A program made the position numbers and the translations under genes. From contig JAXDJJ010000034.1 of NCBI GenBank assembly GCA_034665745.1, positions 1 to 57,087 on the forward strand: a DNA stretch of 57,087 bases. The letters are read 5' to 3'. Below, one piece after another: positions 1 through 9,338 of this stretch. Positions within the stretch are counted from its first letter, which is position 1. Each line of letters opens with the position of its first letter. The notes beneath the pieces were generated by a model. That model saw only the letters and a program-made list of their open reading frames with translations, made no database searches and was not told where the DNA came from. The DNA comes from JAXDJJ01 sp034665745 (lineage in GTDB: Bacteria > Actinomycetota > CADDZG01 > WHSQ01).

Positions 1-43
1 GAACCACAAGAACCACTAGGAGGGACGTTTCCGGGAGGAAGAC

Positions 44-1135
44 CTAGCGATTTTCTGGACCAGGGTCCAGGAGACCTGCGGCCCATCCCCCAGCGGCCGA
101 TCCGGCCAGAAAGAGTTCCCGCACATCCGACAGGCGCCGACCCATGGACGACGGCTCGATCCCTTTTCCTTCCAGCAAGGTAAGACCCTTCTCCCCGTCG
201 GCCACGGTGACGTCGTGCTTCTCCTCGATGCCCGCTTTTCGCACTTGATCTTCGATCGCGCGCTCGTAGTCATCCGGCAACTCGGGAAGCACGACCGTTG
301 CTCTCCGATGGGTAGCCAACCGCAGGGCGGTCAACGTGTGATGGCTGATCCCATGATGCCGTTCCCGCTTATCGGCGTAGGAGATTCGTACGCACGCGAT
401 CGCCTTGCCGCCGAGGGCCGAGGCCGCGTCCAGCAGGTGTCCTTGCTCGATGGCCGTATGCCCGAGGGTCGTTCCGGTGCCCACCACCCCGGGCCCCATC
501 CCAGCGATGACGACATCGCACTCCCCCACGACCTTCAATGCAGCGAGGCCGCTGAAGATCGTCACCGCTTCGAGATCGCCGCCGAACGCATGCCCGCTGG
601 TACACGTGACGTCGAGCAAACCAGCCGACTTGAGGTCGCGGACGAGATCGCTCCACGCGATAGGCAAACACGCGCCGTCCGTCATGAGGTAGCCGACCCG
701 GGCGTCGGGACGTTCCGCTTTGATCCCAGCAGCTATCGCTGCGACCTGAGAGTGCAACGTGCACGCGACGACCGGCATCCCGTCGATCGACTCGACATCT
801 TTGAGCTTGTCGTGGTGCGGACTCTCGGGGGCCTCCGCTGTGACGACCTCGGTCTGCCACGGGGTATAGCGCACCTTCATGATGTGGCCGTCGAGTTGCG
901 GGGCGGGAGGCTCGGCATCGAGGTTCCACAGGATGAACGCGACCCCACCGGTCCCGAGTCCAAGATCGATCCCTGTCGTGTTCACAACGACCCGGTCACC
1001 TGGCGTTAGGGGGCCGAGCATCGCTGGGAACCCAACGGCCTCGGCTTCACCTGAAGGCAGCGACACACGTGCACGGATCAGATCGGGCCGCGTTTCGGTG
1101 AGCTCGACGATCTTCGCTTCCCGGAACGCAGGCAT
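44..1135 (-). CDS. DUF3866 family protein
   Basis: A 363-residue protein of the actinobacterial DUF3866 family, whose function is unknown. The N-terminal third (about 1-95) looks beta-rich. The rest contains glycine-rich stretches such as GMGPGVVGTGTTLGH, and a cluster of basic and histidine residues (ADKRERHHGISHHT). There is no signal peptide or membrane segment, so it is probably cytoplasmic. The ATG start directly abuts the pafA stop, so it is probably the last gene of the proteasome operon. Its position hints at a link to pupylation, but nothing in the sequence proves one. The family call is by recognition of the overall sequence. Confidence 0.8.
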   Translation of the reverse strand: MPAFREAKIVELTETRPDLIRARVSLPSGEAEAVGFPAMLGPLTPGDRVVVNTTGIDLGLGTGGVAFILWNLDAEPPAPQLDGHIMKVRYTPWQTEVVTAEAPESPHHDKLKDVESIDGMPVVACTLHSQVAAIAAGIKAERPDARVGYLMTDGACLPIAWSDLVRDLKSAGLLDVTCTSGHAFGGDLEAVTIFSGLAALKVVGECDVVIAGMGPGVVGTGTTLGHTAIEQGHLLDAASALGGKAIACVRISYADKRERHHGISHHTLTALRLATHRRATVVLPELPDDYERAIEDQVRKAGIEEKHDVTVADGEKGLTLLEGKGIEPSSMGRRLSDVRELFLAGSAAGGWAAGLLDPGPENR

Positions 1136-2488
1136 CTAGAGGGAGGCGATCAGCTTCGCGACACGCTCGTCGACCGAACGGAACGGGTCTTTGCACAGGA
1201 CGGTTCGCTGCGCCTGATCGTTGAGCTTGAGGTGGACCCAGTCCACCGTGAAGTCCCTCCGTTTGCGCTTCGCCGCGCGGATGAACTCGCCGCGCAGTTT
1301 GGCCCGGGTCGTCTGGGGCGGCTCCTGTGTGGCCCGCTCGATGTCCTCCTCGTCGCACATGCGTTCCGCCTCGCCGCGGCGCTCGAGGATGTAATAGAGC
1401 CCTCGCTTCCGGTTGACGTCGTGGTACGCCAGGTCCATAAGAGCGACACGTGGGTGGGCAAGAGGGATCTTGTGGCGCTCGCGGAACGCTTCGACCAACT
1501 TGCGTTTGGCGATCCAGTCGATCTGTCGCTCGAGCTTCGACTGGTCGTGCTCGAGGTTGTAGATCGCGTGCTCCCACATGCCTGCGATCTCCTTGAGGAC
1601 ACGGTCGTCACGGTGGTCGACCCATTTGAGAGCCTTGTCGAGGTACTCCTTCTGCATGTCCAGGGCCGATGCCTCACGGCCGTTCGCGAGCCGCACCCGG
1701 CGCTTGCACGACGTGTCATGCGAGATCTCGCGGATCGCCCTGATGGGATTCTCCAAAGTCATGTCTCGGATCTGCACGCCCTCCTCGACCATCCGCAGCA
1801 ACAACGCGGTAGCCCCGATCTTCAGATAAGAGGCCCACTCGTTCATGTTCGAGTCACCGACGATCACGTGGAGCCTGCGGTACTTCTCGGCATCGGCATG
1901 AGGCTCGTCCCTGGTGTTAATGATCGGCCTGGAACGAGTGGTGGCAGACGAGACACCCTCCCAGATGTGCTCCGCCCGTTGCGAGATGCAGAACAGAGCC
2001 CCTCTCGCTGTCTGCAGGACCTTGCCCGCACCGGCGAATATCTGCCGGGTGACGAAGAACGGGATCATCACCTCGGCCAGGCGGCCGAACTCCCCGTAAC
2101 GCGACACCAGATAGTTCTCGTGGCTCCCGTACGAGTTGCCGGCCGAGTCGGTGTTGTTCTTGAACAGGTAGATCTCGCCGGAGATCCCCTCTTCGCGCAG
2201 GCGCGCTTCGGCAGCTTTCAATAGGCCTTCGAGGATGCGCTCCCCCGCTTTGTCGTGGACGACGAGGTCGTAAACCGTGTCGCACTCCGGCGTGGCGTAC
2301 TCGGGATGGGATCCGACATCGAGGTACAAGCGGGCGCCGTTCTCCAGGAAGACATTCGACGAGCGGCCCCACGAAACGACGCGCCTGAACAGGTAACGGG
2401 CGACCTCGTCCGGAGAAAGACGGCGCTGGCCCTTGAACGTACAGGTGACCCCGTACTCGTTCTCGGTGCCGAAGATGCGGCGTTCCAT
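1136..2488 (-). CDS. pafA: Pup-protein ligase PafA
   Basis: PafA is a glutamine-synthetase-like ligase that uses ATP to join the C-terminal glutamate of Pup to substrate lysines. The 450-residue length is normal. The nucleotide and metal motif GTENEYG lies at residues 7-13. The conserved LYLDVGSHPEYATPEC block contains Asp57, equivalent to the catalytic base of the family. It lacks the Dop-specific insertion seen in the paralogue at 5964-7448, which separates the two. The gene follows prcA by 2 bases and is followed at once by the DUF3866 gene, so it is co-transcribed with the proteasome genes. Confidence 0.95.
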   Translation of the reverse strand: MERRIFGTENEYGVTCTFKGQRRLSPDEVARYLFRRVVSWGRSSNVFLENGARLYLDVGSHPEYATPECDTVYDLVVHDKAGERILEGLLKAAEARLREEGISGEIYLFKNNTDSAGNSYGSHENYLVSRYGEFGRLAEVMIPFFVTRQIFAGAGKVLQTARGALFCISQRAEHIWEGVSSATTRSRPIINTRDEPHADAEKYRRLHVIVGDSNMNEWASYLKIGATALLLRMVEEGVQIRDMTLENPIRAIREISHDTSCKRRVRLANGREASALDMQKEYLDKALKWVDHRDDRVLKEIAGMWEHAIYNLEHDQSKLERQIDWIAKRKLVEAFRERHKIPLAHPRVALMDLAYHDVNRKRGLYYILERRGEAERMCDEEDIERATQEPPQTTRAKLRGEFIRAAKRKRRDFTVDWVHLKLNDQAQRTVLCKDPFRSVDERVAKLIASL

Positions 2489-2490
2489 GA

Positions 2491-3171
2491 CTAGAGGAGC
2501 TTCGCCAGCTCGGCTTCCTCGAGGCGACGGAATTTGCGGCGTCCGCGGGTGCGATCCAGAACGGCAACCTCGAGAGCGTTCGCGCCGACGTCACTTCCCT
2601 CGACCGTCTTCAACGCCTCGACGCCGAGCTTCAATGCATCTTTGGACGAGGGGGTCTTCTTTGGGTACTTCTCCTTCAGGTGCGCGCCGAGGGGCTCTGC
2701 CTGGCCGCCCATCGCCACCCACCCGGTCCGGTCTGTGACGGAGCCGTCGAAGAGGATGTGGAAGAGTTCGTTCGTCGCGGTGGTCTCGCCGACCGCAGCG
2801 ACCAGAACCTCGCACTCGTGAGGCTTGATCTCACCCGTGAAGATGTTGCCCAAGGTCTGGGAGTACGCATTCGCCAGTCCCTTCGCGGTGACGTCTTCCC
2901 GTGAGTACGAATAACCCTTCATGTCGACGAGCCGGATCCCACCGATACGCAGCTGCTCGAACTCGTTGAACCTACCGACGCCCGCGAACGCGATCCGGTC
3001 GTAGATCTCGGAGATCTTGTAGAGGGTTGCCGAGCGATTCTCGGCGATGAACATGATCCCGTTCTCGTACTCGAGAGCGATGACGGAACGGCCGCGCGCG
3101 ATGCCCTTGCGCGCGTAATCCGCCTTGTCCTTCATCATCTGCTCGGGCGAGACGTAGTACGGCATCGCCAT
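2491..3171 (-). CDS. prcA: 20S proteasome alpha subunit
   Basis: This is the alpha subunit forming the outer rings and gate of the bacterial 20S proteasome. At 226 residues it is slightly shorter than mycobacterial PrcA. It begins MAMPYYVSPEQMMKDKADYARKGI, the alpha-type N-terminal gate and H0 helix signature. The core shows RSVIALEYENGIMFIAENRSATLYKISEIYDRIAFAG, and there is no N-terminal catalytic threonine, as expected for an alpha subunit. Its ATG overlaps the prcB stop (TGATG), which implies coupled translation and supports 1:1 assembly with the beta subunit. Confidence 0.95.
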   Translation of the reverse strand: MAMPYYVSPEQMMKDKADYARKGIARGRSVIALEYENGIMFIAENRSATLYKISEIYDRIAFAGVGRFNEFEQLRIGGIRLVDMKGYSYSREDVTAKGLANAYSQTLGNIFTGEIKPHECEVLVAAVGETTATNELFHILFDGSVTDRTGWVAMGGQAEPLGAHLKEKYPKKTPSSKDALKLGVEALKTVEGSDVGANALEVAVLDRTRGRRKFRRLEEAELAKLL

Positions 3172-4028
3172 CAGTTACTGCCCTCCTCATGCGGACGACG
3201 CACATCGACCGTGTGCGTCTCGGGCTGCATCATCTGCTCTCTGCGCTCGCTGATCAGTTCCTCGAACAGCCGCCGGATGTCGTCCTCGGCGATCTCGACG
3301 GTGCCCTCGGCGGTGATGGCCACGACGGTCGGGAAGATCCCACGCATCAGGTCGGGCCCGCCGGTGCCCACGTCCTCGTCGGCTGCATCGAACAACGCTT
3401 CGATCGCCACCTTCACGGCTTCGTCCCTGGTGAAGTCGGCGCGGAAGCGCTTCTTCAACGACGACCGTGCGTCCTTACCACCGGACCCCGTCGCGTGATA
3501 GTCGTCCTCTTCGTAACGGCCACCGGTGATGTCGTATTTGAAGATGCGACCTTCGCTTCGCAGCTCGTCATATCCGGCGAACACGGGGACGACCGCGAGT
3601 CCCTGCATCGCTGCGGGAAGGTTCGCCCTGATCATCTGCGACAGCTTGTTGGCTTTGCCCTCGAGGCTCAGGCGCTCACCCTCGACCTTCTCGTAGTGCT
3701 CGAGCTCGGTTTGGAAGAGACGGACCATCTCGACCGCGGGCCCTGCTGCCCCGGCGATGCCGACTGCCGACATGTTGTCGGCCTCGAATACCTTCTCGAT
3801 CGAGCGGTGGGCGATCTGGAAGCCCTCCGTCGCCCTGCGGTCCCCCGCCATGATCACGCCTTCGGCGAAGCGCATAGCAAGGACGGTGGTCCCCTCGGGC
3901 CCTTCTACGTGACCATGAAGATCGCGGCCCGGAAGGAGGTCGGGTTCCTGTGACTTCAAGAGGTCCGAGAAAGACGAGCCTGGTCCATGGACCGGGAGGC
4001 GCATGAAGTCCTTGAGATAGTCATCCAT
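3171..4028 (-). CDS. prcB: 20S proteasome beta subunit (catalytic)
   Basis: This is the proteolytic beta subunit, an N-terminal nucleophile hydrolase. The 285-residue precursor carries a propeptide of about 46 residues ending in EG, and the mature chain would begin at Thr47 (TTVLAMRF). The catalytic set is present: Asp63 in AGDRRATEG (D17 of the mature chain) and Lys79 in SIEKVF (K33). The GIAGAAG segment is also conserved. It lies 24 bases after the M14 peptidase gene and overlaps prcA. In mycobacteria pup lies directly upstream of prcB; here that slot holds the M14 gene. Confidence 0.95.
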   Translation of the reverse strand: MDDYLKDFMRLPVHGPGSSFSDLLKSQEPDLLPGRDLHGHVEGPEGTTVLAMRFAEGVIMAGDRRATEGFQIAHRSIEKVFEADNMSAVGIAGAAGPAVEMVRLFQTELEHYEKVEGERLSLEGKANKLSQMIRANLPAAMQGLAVVPVFAGYDELRSEGRIFKYDITGGRYEEDDYHATGSGGKDARSSLKKRFRADFTRDEAVKVAIEALFDAADEDVGTGGPDLMRGIFPTVVAITAEGTVEIAEDDIRRLFEELISERREQMMQPETHTVDVRRPHEEGSN

Positions 4029-4052
4029 CGAGGGTCAACATACGACGAACGG

Positions 4053-5954
4053 CTAGCGCCCGGTAGCAAGCATGTTGGCAAATATCTGACCCCCGGCCAC
4101 GGTGACGGCATAGTCGGCCAAACCGTAGAGATGGTCGAACTTCTCGGTCGCCGGAGGAAGGAGAGCTCCGATGATCCCGATCGTTCCTTTGCCCAGTTCC
4201 AGGCGACCGAGTCCGACATCCGTGTCCGCTTCGACGTGAGCCACTACGACGCCGCCGGCGCCTTCCCATGCCTCGCGGGTGACCACCCAGTGTGGTGACG
4301 AATCCTCGTCCACCGAGTAGCCGAGCCCGACCTCGTAGTACGTCTGGCTCGCGGTTGAGTGGACGTCCTTCGTATAGGGATCCTCGAGGTCGTCGATGTT
4401 GATGTGGCCCGCCCCGTAGAGCCTCTTGGAGATCGCCGACTTTGGAGCGACCCCGAGTTTCTTCAGGAACCGAACCCCCCGGTCCGTCAACACGAGATTG
4501 CCGCCGTCCTTCACGAATGCCTCGAGCGCCTTCGCCATCCGAACGGAATCAGGCTTCTTCCCCGCCTGCGTCCGCGGGTAGGGCCGATCGGCGATCACGA
4601 ACGAGTCGAGACCGTTCAAGCCGCCTTTGTAGATCTGGTTCGACCACACCTTGCGCAAGGGCACGATCGTGCGCGTGCTGAGATCGTCGAAGTACCGCAT
4701 CCGTGTAGACCGATAGTGCTTCGGGGAGTGACCCTTCGGGGGTTTCGGGCCCCCGTACCCGTCAGCATCGGTGATGACCTTCGGGTCGTACAGATAGCCC
4801 ACCTTGCCTACGTCAAGGTGAGGGTTCACATCGCTCATCGCGATCGCCTCGACCATGAGGCTCTCGAGCTCTCCCCTCACGGCAGCGATGTGCGCCTTCT
4901 CGAGGGGAGCCGACCATGTCGAGTTCGGTGCCATGTGGGAGAGGAAATGCTCGACGTCCATGTCCAGGGCACCGACCTCTTGGGTGAACCAGTCACCCAT
5001 GAAGCCCGAGTCGTCGTAGCCAACGACGTCGAAGCCAGTGGCGTACTCCGCCGGTTTCATGCCGGCCACACCGGTTGCATCGCCGATGACGACCCCGTCT
5101 TCCGCGAACAAGCGAGCCACGTTGGACTGCATGTGCCGGGCGGCTTGTTCCTGTTGAGCTTGTTCCACGACGTTCCACTGTCCCGCCGGATACATCATGT
5201 CGGCGAATGCGTTCTGGGCCGAGTTCAACTCGCCGTGGATATCCGTGGTTACCACCGGATGGATCGCTCGGATCAACTTGACCCATGCCTTCGGCTCCGG
5301 CTCGGTCAAGGGCAACGCCCGGTTCGTCTTCGTCCATCCGATCGTTGGGAACTGGCGGTTCAGGTCTGCCCCATTCCCGTTACCGCGCATGAACACACCG
5401 CCGTTCGCGAGGTCTCCGTCGGACCACCCATCGGGATTGATGTCCGCGAAGTAGTAGTGGACCTTCTTCAGTGCTTCGGACACGGGAAGCTGGATCGAGT
5501 CGTCGTCCGTCCCGTTCATGACGAGATGGTCCGGCTCATCGGCCGCCCACCGAGCGAGGTCCTCCATGAAACGAACGCCACCTTCGAGTCCCGCGCGCTC
5601 CGGTCCATGGACCGAAAGAGATGCAGCAACTGCGACCTTGTCGCTCTCCGGGGCCTCGAAGTCGGTGATCTCGACCATCCAAAGGTCGCGGCCTCCGGCG
5701 GAAAGGGTGTCCTGGTCTAGCAACTCCGAGAACGAACGCACCTTGACGAAGCGAGGGAACTCGGCCGCAAGAGCCTTTATGCCGTCCTCGTACTCGCCCA
5801 TGTCGTGTTGCACGAACGCGGTCGTCGTGTCGGCCTCGGGAAAGATCCGGTCCCCACACGGAGTGCGAGGCTCATCGGCACAGACCGGAGTGGCGCCCGC
5901 GGGCAGGCTCAGTCCAAGCAAGGCAATAACAACGAGTCCTACCGCCCACCGCAT
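4053..5954 (-). CDS. Secreted M14 family zinc carboxypeptidase
   Basis: A 633-residue zinc carboxypeptidase-like protein. Residues 1-22 form a signal peptide (MRWAVGLVVIALLGLSLPAGA), so the enzyme should act outside the cytoplasm. The zinc ligands are the HxxE pair in SVHGPERAG and a later His in TTDIHGELNSA, with LNRQFPTIGW between them typical of M14 enzymes. A long C-terminal region (about 400-633) follows the catalytic domain; one segment resembles a glutamine-amidotransferase-like or surface-binding fold (VLTDRGVRFL). It sits 9 bases after dop and 24 before prcB. A secreted peptidase inside a cytosolic proteasome operon is unexpected. Substrate unknown. Confidence 0.88.
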   Translation of the reverse strand: MRWAVGLVVIALLGLSLPAGATPVCADEPRTPCGDRIFPEADTTTAFVQHDMGEYEDGIKALAAEFPRFVKVRSFSELLDQDTLSAGGRDLWMVEITDFEAPESDKVAVAASLSVHGPERAGLEGGVRFMEDLARWAADEPDHLVMNGTDDDSIQLPVSEALKKVHYYFADINPDGWSDGDLANGGVFMRGNGNGADLNRQFPTIGWTKTNRALPLTEPEPKAWVKLIRAIHPVVTTDIHGELNSAQNAFADMMYPAGQWNVVEQAQQEQAARHMQSNVARLFAEDGVVIGDATGVAGMKPAEYATGFDVVGYDDSGFMGDWFTQEVGALDMDVEHFLSHMAPNSTWSAPLEKAHIAAVRGELESLMVEAIAMSDVNPHLDVGKVGYLYDPKVITDADGYGGPKPPKGHSPKHYRSTRMRYFDDLSTRTIVPLRKVWSNQIYKGGLNGLDSFVIADRPYPRTQAGKKPDSVRMAKALEAFVKDGGNLVLTDRGVRFLKKLGVAPKSAISKRLYGAGHINIDDLEDPYTKDVHSTASQTYYEVGLGYSVDEDSSPHWVVTREAWEGAGGVVVAHVEADTDVGLGRLELGKGTIGIIGALLPPATEKFDHLYGLADYAVTVAGGQIFANMLATGR

Positions 5955-5963
5955 GCAGCGACC

Positions 5964-7448
5964 CTAACGCGCGAGGTTCGCCAACAGTTTCGAAGCGTCG
6001 GGGCTGGCATCGAGAAGATCTTGAACATGTTGTTTCGTTCCGCGTGTTGGCTCCATCGTTGGAACCTTGCGCAGAGGCTCGTCGCCGGTGTCGAAGATCA
6101 ATGCATCCCATGAAGCTGCAACGATGACCGGCGAGAACCGACGAAGGCACTCGCCACGGAAGTACGCACGAGTGTCCTCGGGAGGATGGTCGACCGCATG
6201 ATCGATCTCGTCCCTCGTCACCACCGTGTCGACCTTGCCCGACGACTCGAGTTTCCAGTACAGACCCTTAGATCTCTGCACGTCGTGGTACTGAAGGTCG
6301 ATCAGTTTGAGCTTCGGGTGATCCCAGTCGAGACCATCCCGCTCTCGATATGCATCGAGCACGGACATCTTCGCAACCCAGTCCAACTCACGGTCAAGGG
6401 TCCTGGGATCGTCCTCTAAGCGTTCGAGCACGTGCTCCCACCGGTCGAGGACGTCGTTCGTCACACGGTCGGTGTCCTCGTACTCCTGCACGTACTTCTT
6501 AGCGAGACGGAGGTACTCCCATTGCAGCTCGACCGGGTTGATGCTGCGGCCGTCAGCCATCTCGAGAGCGCCCCTGCAGGTCAGGTCGTGAGACACCGCA
6601 CGCATCGCCTTGACGGGCTCGCGCAGCGACAGATCGTCCGAGATGAACTCGTCCTCGATCATCTTCAAGATGAGAGATGTTGTCCCGATCTTCAGGTAGG
6701 TCGGTATCTCGCACATGTTCGCGTCGCCGACGATGACGTGCAGCCGTCTGTACTTCTCGGGATCGGCATGGGGTTCGTCGCGCGTATTGATGATCGGTCG
6801 CTTGAACGTGGTTTCGAGTCCAACCTCGACCTCGAAGAAGTCCGCCCGTTGGGAGATCTGGTAGTCGACATGCTCGTTCGTGTTCTCGGTGCCAACCTTT
6901 CCTGCCCCCGTGAAGACCTGACGCGACACGAAGAACGGCGTGAGGTGCTTGACGATCTCGGCGAAGGGAACCTTGCGATCCACGAGGTAGTTCTCGTGCG
7001 TCCCGTACGAGTTCCCCTTGCCATCCGAATTGTTCTTGTAGATGAAGACCTTCTCGTTGTCCGGCACGATCGCCCGGGCCGCACTGATCGAATCCTCGAG
7101 GATGCGCTCGCCGGCCTTGTCCCAGATCACGGCATCGCGGGCATTCGAGCACTCCGGGCTCGAGTACTCGGGGTGGGCGTGGTCGACGTAGTAGCGGGCG
7201 CCGTTGGGAAGGATGATGTTCACGAGTCCGCTGTCGTCTTCGATGGAGACATCCGCAGGTCCCCGGTCGAAGCCGCGCGCGTCACGTAGAGGACTCTCCT
7301 CCTCGTAGTCCCACTTCACACGCTTGAACGCCGGCTTGGCGTACGCGTTGATCAACAGCGACGAGGTGAGGATCGGATTGAATTCCGAGGCGTCGCGGAC
7401 CGAGATCCCGTACTCGGTCTCTATCCCGCAGATCTTGGGTATCGCCAT
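5964..7448 (-). CDS. dop: Deamidase/depupylase Dop
   Basis: Dop is the PafA paralogue that deamidates the C-terminal glutamine of Pup and removes Pup from substrates. The 494-residue protein has the ATP-site motif GIETEYG at residues 8-14. The Dop loop (about residues 45-65, with ESPLRDARGF) is absent from PafA, and Asp89 in ARYYVDHAHPEYSSPEC is the likely nucleophile or base. The C-terminal WDALIFD...PTMEPTRGTKQHV block is typical. It lies downstream of the ARC gene (36 bases) and upstream of the M14 peptidase. If the organism's Pup ends in Gln, Dop would prepare it; no pup gene is visible here. Confidence 0.95.
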   Translation of the reverse strand: MAIPKICGIETEYGISVRDASEFNPILTSSLLINAYAKPAFKRVKWDYEEESPLRDARGFDRGPADVSIEDDSGLVNIILPNGARYYVDHAHPEYSSPECSNARDAVIWDKAGERILEDSISAARAIVPDNEKVFIYKNNSDGKGNSYGTHENYLVDRKVPFAEIVKHLTPFFVSRQVFTGAGKVGTENTNEHVDYQISQRADFFEVEVGLETTFKRPIINTRDEPHADPEKYRRLHVIVGDANMCEIPTYLKIGTTSLILKMIEDEFISDDLSLREPVKAMRAVSHDLTCRGALEMADGRSINPVELQWEYLRLAKKYVQEYEDTDRVTNDVLDRWEHVLERLEDDPRTLDRELDWVAKMSVLDAYRERDGLDWDHPKLKLIDLQYHDVQRSKGLYWKLESSGKVDTVVTRDEIDHAVDHPPEDTRAYFRGECLRRFSPVIVAASWDALIFDTGDEPLRKVPTMEPTRGTKQHVQDLLDASPDASKLLANLAR

Positions 7449-7484
7449 GGCAGGAACCTACGACGGACGCAGGGTTACGAGGCC

Positions 7485-9257
7485 TTAGAGGTACTGGCCG
7501 GTCGTGACGCGCTCGACCTGACGGCTGCCTTCTCCGTCTTTGTGCTCGCCGACAAGGGTTCGGATGTAAACGATCCGCTCGCCCTTCTTTCCGGAGATCT
7601 TCGCCCAGTCATCGGGGTTGGTCGTGTTCGGAAGGTCCTCGTTCTCCTTGTATTCCTGATGGATCGCGACGATGAGGTCGTCGGCCCTGATGCCCTTTGC
7701 CTCACCCGCGATGACGCGCTTGATGGCGAGCTTCTTCGCACGGCGGACGATGTTCTCGATCATGGCGCCCGAGGAGAAGTCCTTGAAGTACAGGACTTCT
7801 TTGTCGCCATTGGCGTAGGTCACTTCGAGGAACTGGTTGTCGTCGTCGTCGGAGTACATCTTCTCGACGACGCCGTCGATCATCGACTTGATGGCTTCCT
7901 CCGCCGACCCGTGCTCGTCGATCTCGGACTGGGCGATCGGAACTGAGGGGGTCAGGTACTTGGCGAAGATGTCTACCGCAGCGACCTCGTTCGGACGCTC
8001 GATCTTGATCTTCACGTCCAAACGGCCCGGACGAAGGATCGCCGGGTCGATCAGATCTTCACGGTTCGAGGCACCGACGACGATGACGTTCTTGAGGGTT
8101 TCGACACCGTCGATCTCGGCGAGCAGCTGAGGCACGATCGTCGCTTCCATGTCGCTCGAGATGCCCGAGCCACGCGTGCGGAACAACGACTCCATCTCGT
8201 CGAAGAACACGATGATAGGTACGCCTTCTTCTGACTTCTCTCTCGCGCGCTGGAAGATCATGCGGATCTGCCGCTCGGTCTCGCCGACGTACTTGTTCAG
8301 AAGCTCCGGCCCCTTGATGTTGAGGAAGTACGACCGGCGATCGTCGCGACCCATCTTCGCGGCGACCTTCTTCGCGAGAGAGTTCGCGACCGCTTTCGCA
8401 ACCAAGGTCTTCCCGCATCCTGGAGGCCCGTAAAGAAGGATGCCCTTGGGCGGCTCGAGCTCGTGCTCTTTGAACAGATCGGCGTGCAGGAATGGAAGCT
8501 CGACCGCGTCCCTGATCTCGTCGAGCTGAGCGTCGAGGCCGCCGATGTCTTCGTACGAGATGTCGGGGACCTCTTCGAGGATGAGCTCTTCGACCTCGGG
8601 CTTCGGAAGTTTCTCCAAGACGTGGCCGGACTTCGGCTCGAGCAGCAAGCTGTCGCCCGACTTCAGGCTCTTGAGGTCGTCCCGGAGGGGTTTGGCCAGC
8701 TCGACAACGCGCTCCTCGTCCGTTCTGCCGATAACGAGAGCCCGCCGCTTGTCCTCGAGGACCTCCTTGAGGGTGACGACCTCACCTTGGATCTCGAACT
8801 CTGAGATCTCGATGAGGTTGAGGGCCTCGTTGAGGATGACTTGCTTGCCGCGCTCGATCGCCTTGACGTCGATCTCGGGAGCGACACTCACCTTCATCTT
8901 CCGGCCATTGGCGTACACGTCACAGGTCTCGTCATCGCGCGGCTCGAGGAAGATCGCGTAGGTAGCCGGCGGCTTGGTGAGTTTCTCGATCTCTTCCTTG
9001 AGAGCCACGAGTTGCTCGCGCGCCTCACGGAGGGTGGACGAAAGCTTCTCGTTGTTCTCGCGGGTCGTACCGAGGTCGGCAGAGGCTTCCGACAGTCTGC
9101 GTTCGAGTTCGTGGATCTTCTTGGGGGCTGCGTCCGCCTTGCGGCGTGTGAGGTTCAGCTCCTCTTCTAGGAGCTTTACCTGGCCCTGGAGCTCTTGGAC
9201 CTCGCGGTCATACTGCGCGATCCTGCGTTCGAGCTCGTTCTCCGGGACTTCAACCAC
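7485..9257 (-). CDS. arc: Proteasome-activating AAA ATPase ARC/Mpa
   Basis: ARC/Mpa is the hexameric ATPase that recognises pupylated proteins, unfolds them and feeds them to the 20S core. The 590-residue protein has an N-terminal coiled coil (about 1-95), tandem OB domains (about 96-235), and an AAA module with Walker A GPPGCGKT near residue 275 and Walker B IIVFFDEMESLF. The C-terminus ends GQYL, the docking tail that inserts into the alpha ring. The GTG start is the only plausible one, but a purine-rich AGGGGAGG touches it with no spacer, so initiation is unusual or the start is slightly misplaced. The 81-base upstream gap holds sequence blocks shared with 43387-43427. Confidence 0.95.
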   Translation of the reverse strand: MVEVPENELERRIAQYDREVQELQGQVKLLEEELNLTRRKADAAPKKIHELERRLSEASADLGTTRENNEKLSSTLREAREQLVALKEEIEKLTKPPATYAIFLEPRDDETCDVYANGRKMKVSVAPEIDVKAIERGKQVILNEALNLIEISEFEIQGEVVTLKEVLEDKRRALVIGRTDEERVVELAKPLRDDLKSLKSGDSLLLEPKSGHVLEKLPKPEVEELILEEVPDISYEDIGGLDAQLDEIRDAVELPFLHADLFKEHELEPPKGILLYGPPGCGKTLVAKAVANSLAKKVAAKMGRDDRRSYFLNIKGPELLNKYVGETERQIRMIFQRAREKSEEGVPIIVFFDEMESLFRTRGSGISSDMEATIVPQLLAEIDGVETLKNVIVVGASNREDLIDPAILRPGRLDVKIKIERPNEVAAVDIFAKYLTPSVPIAQSEIDEHGSAEEAIKSMIDGVVEKMYSDDDDNQFLEVTYANGDKEVLYFKDFSSGAMIENIVRRAKKLAIKRVIAGEAKGIRADDLIVAIHQEYKENEDLPNTTNPDDWAKISGKKGERIVYIRTLVGEHKDGEGSRQVERVTTGQYL

Positions 9258-9282
9258 CTCCCCTGGCGCAGATGCTACTCCT

Positions 9283-9335
9283 ACACCCCTAGTAACGAGG
9301 CATTTTCGCAGTAGTTGTTCGGTCCCTCAGAGGAA
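9283..9335. repeat. Intergenic sequence blocks shared with 43387-43427
   Basis: The gap between trmI and arc contains the words CTAGGGGTGT (minus strand, 9283-9292), GTTACTAGGG (minus strand, 9287-9296) and CCCTCAGAGGAA (plus strand, 9324-9335). All three words recur exactly in the gap upstream of the secreted protein at 42821. In both places CCCTCAGAGGAA ends about 80 bases upstream of the start codon of the next minus-strand gene. The role is unknown; a shared regulatory region or a decayed intergenic repeat are both possible. Confidence 0.45.
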
Positions 9336-9338
9336 CTC

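Noticed and set aside
4359..5720. 453-codon open frame antisense to the M14 peptidase gene
   Set aside because: The minus-strand frame has a signal peptide and zinc motifs; the antisense product has no recognisable domain and is a high-GC shadow.
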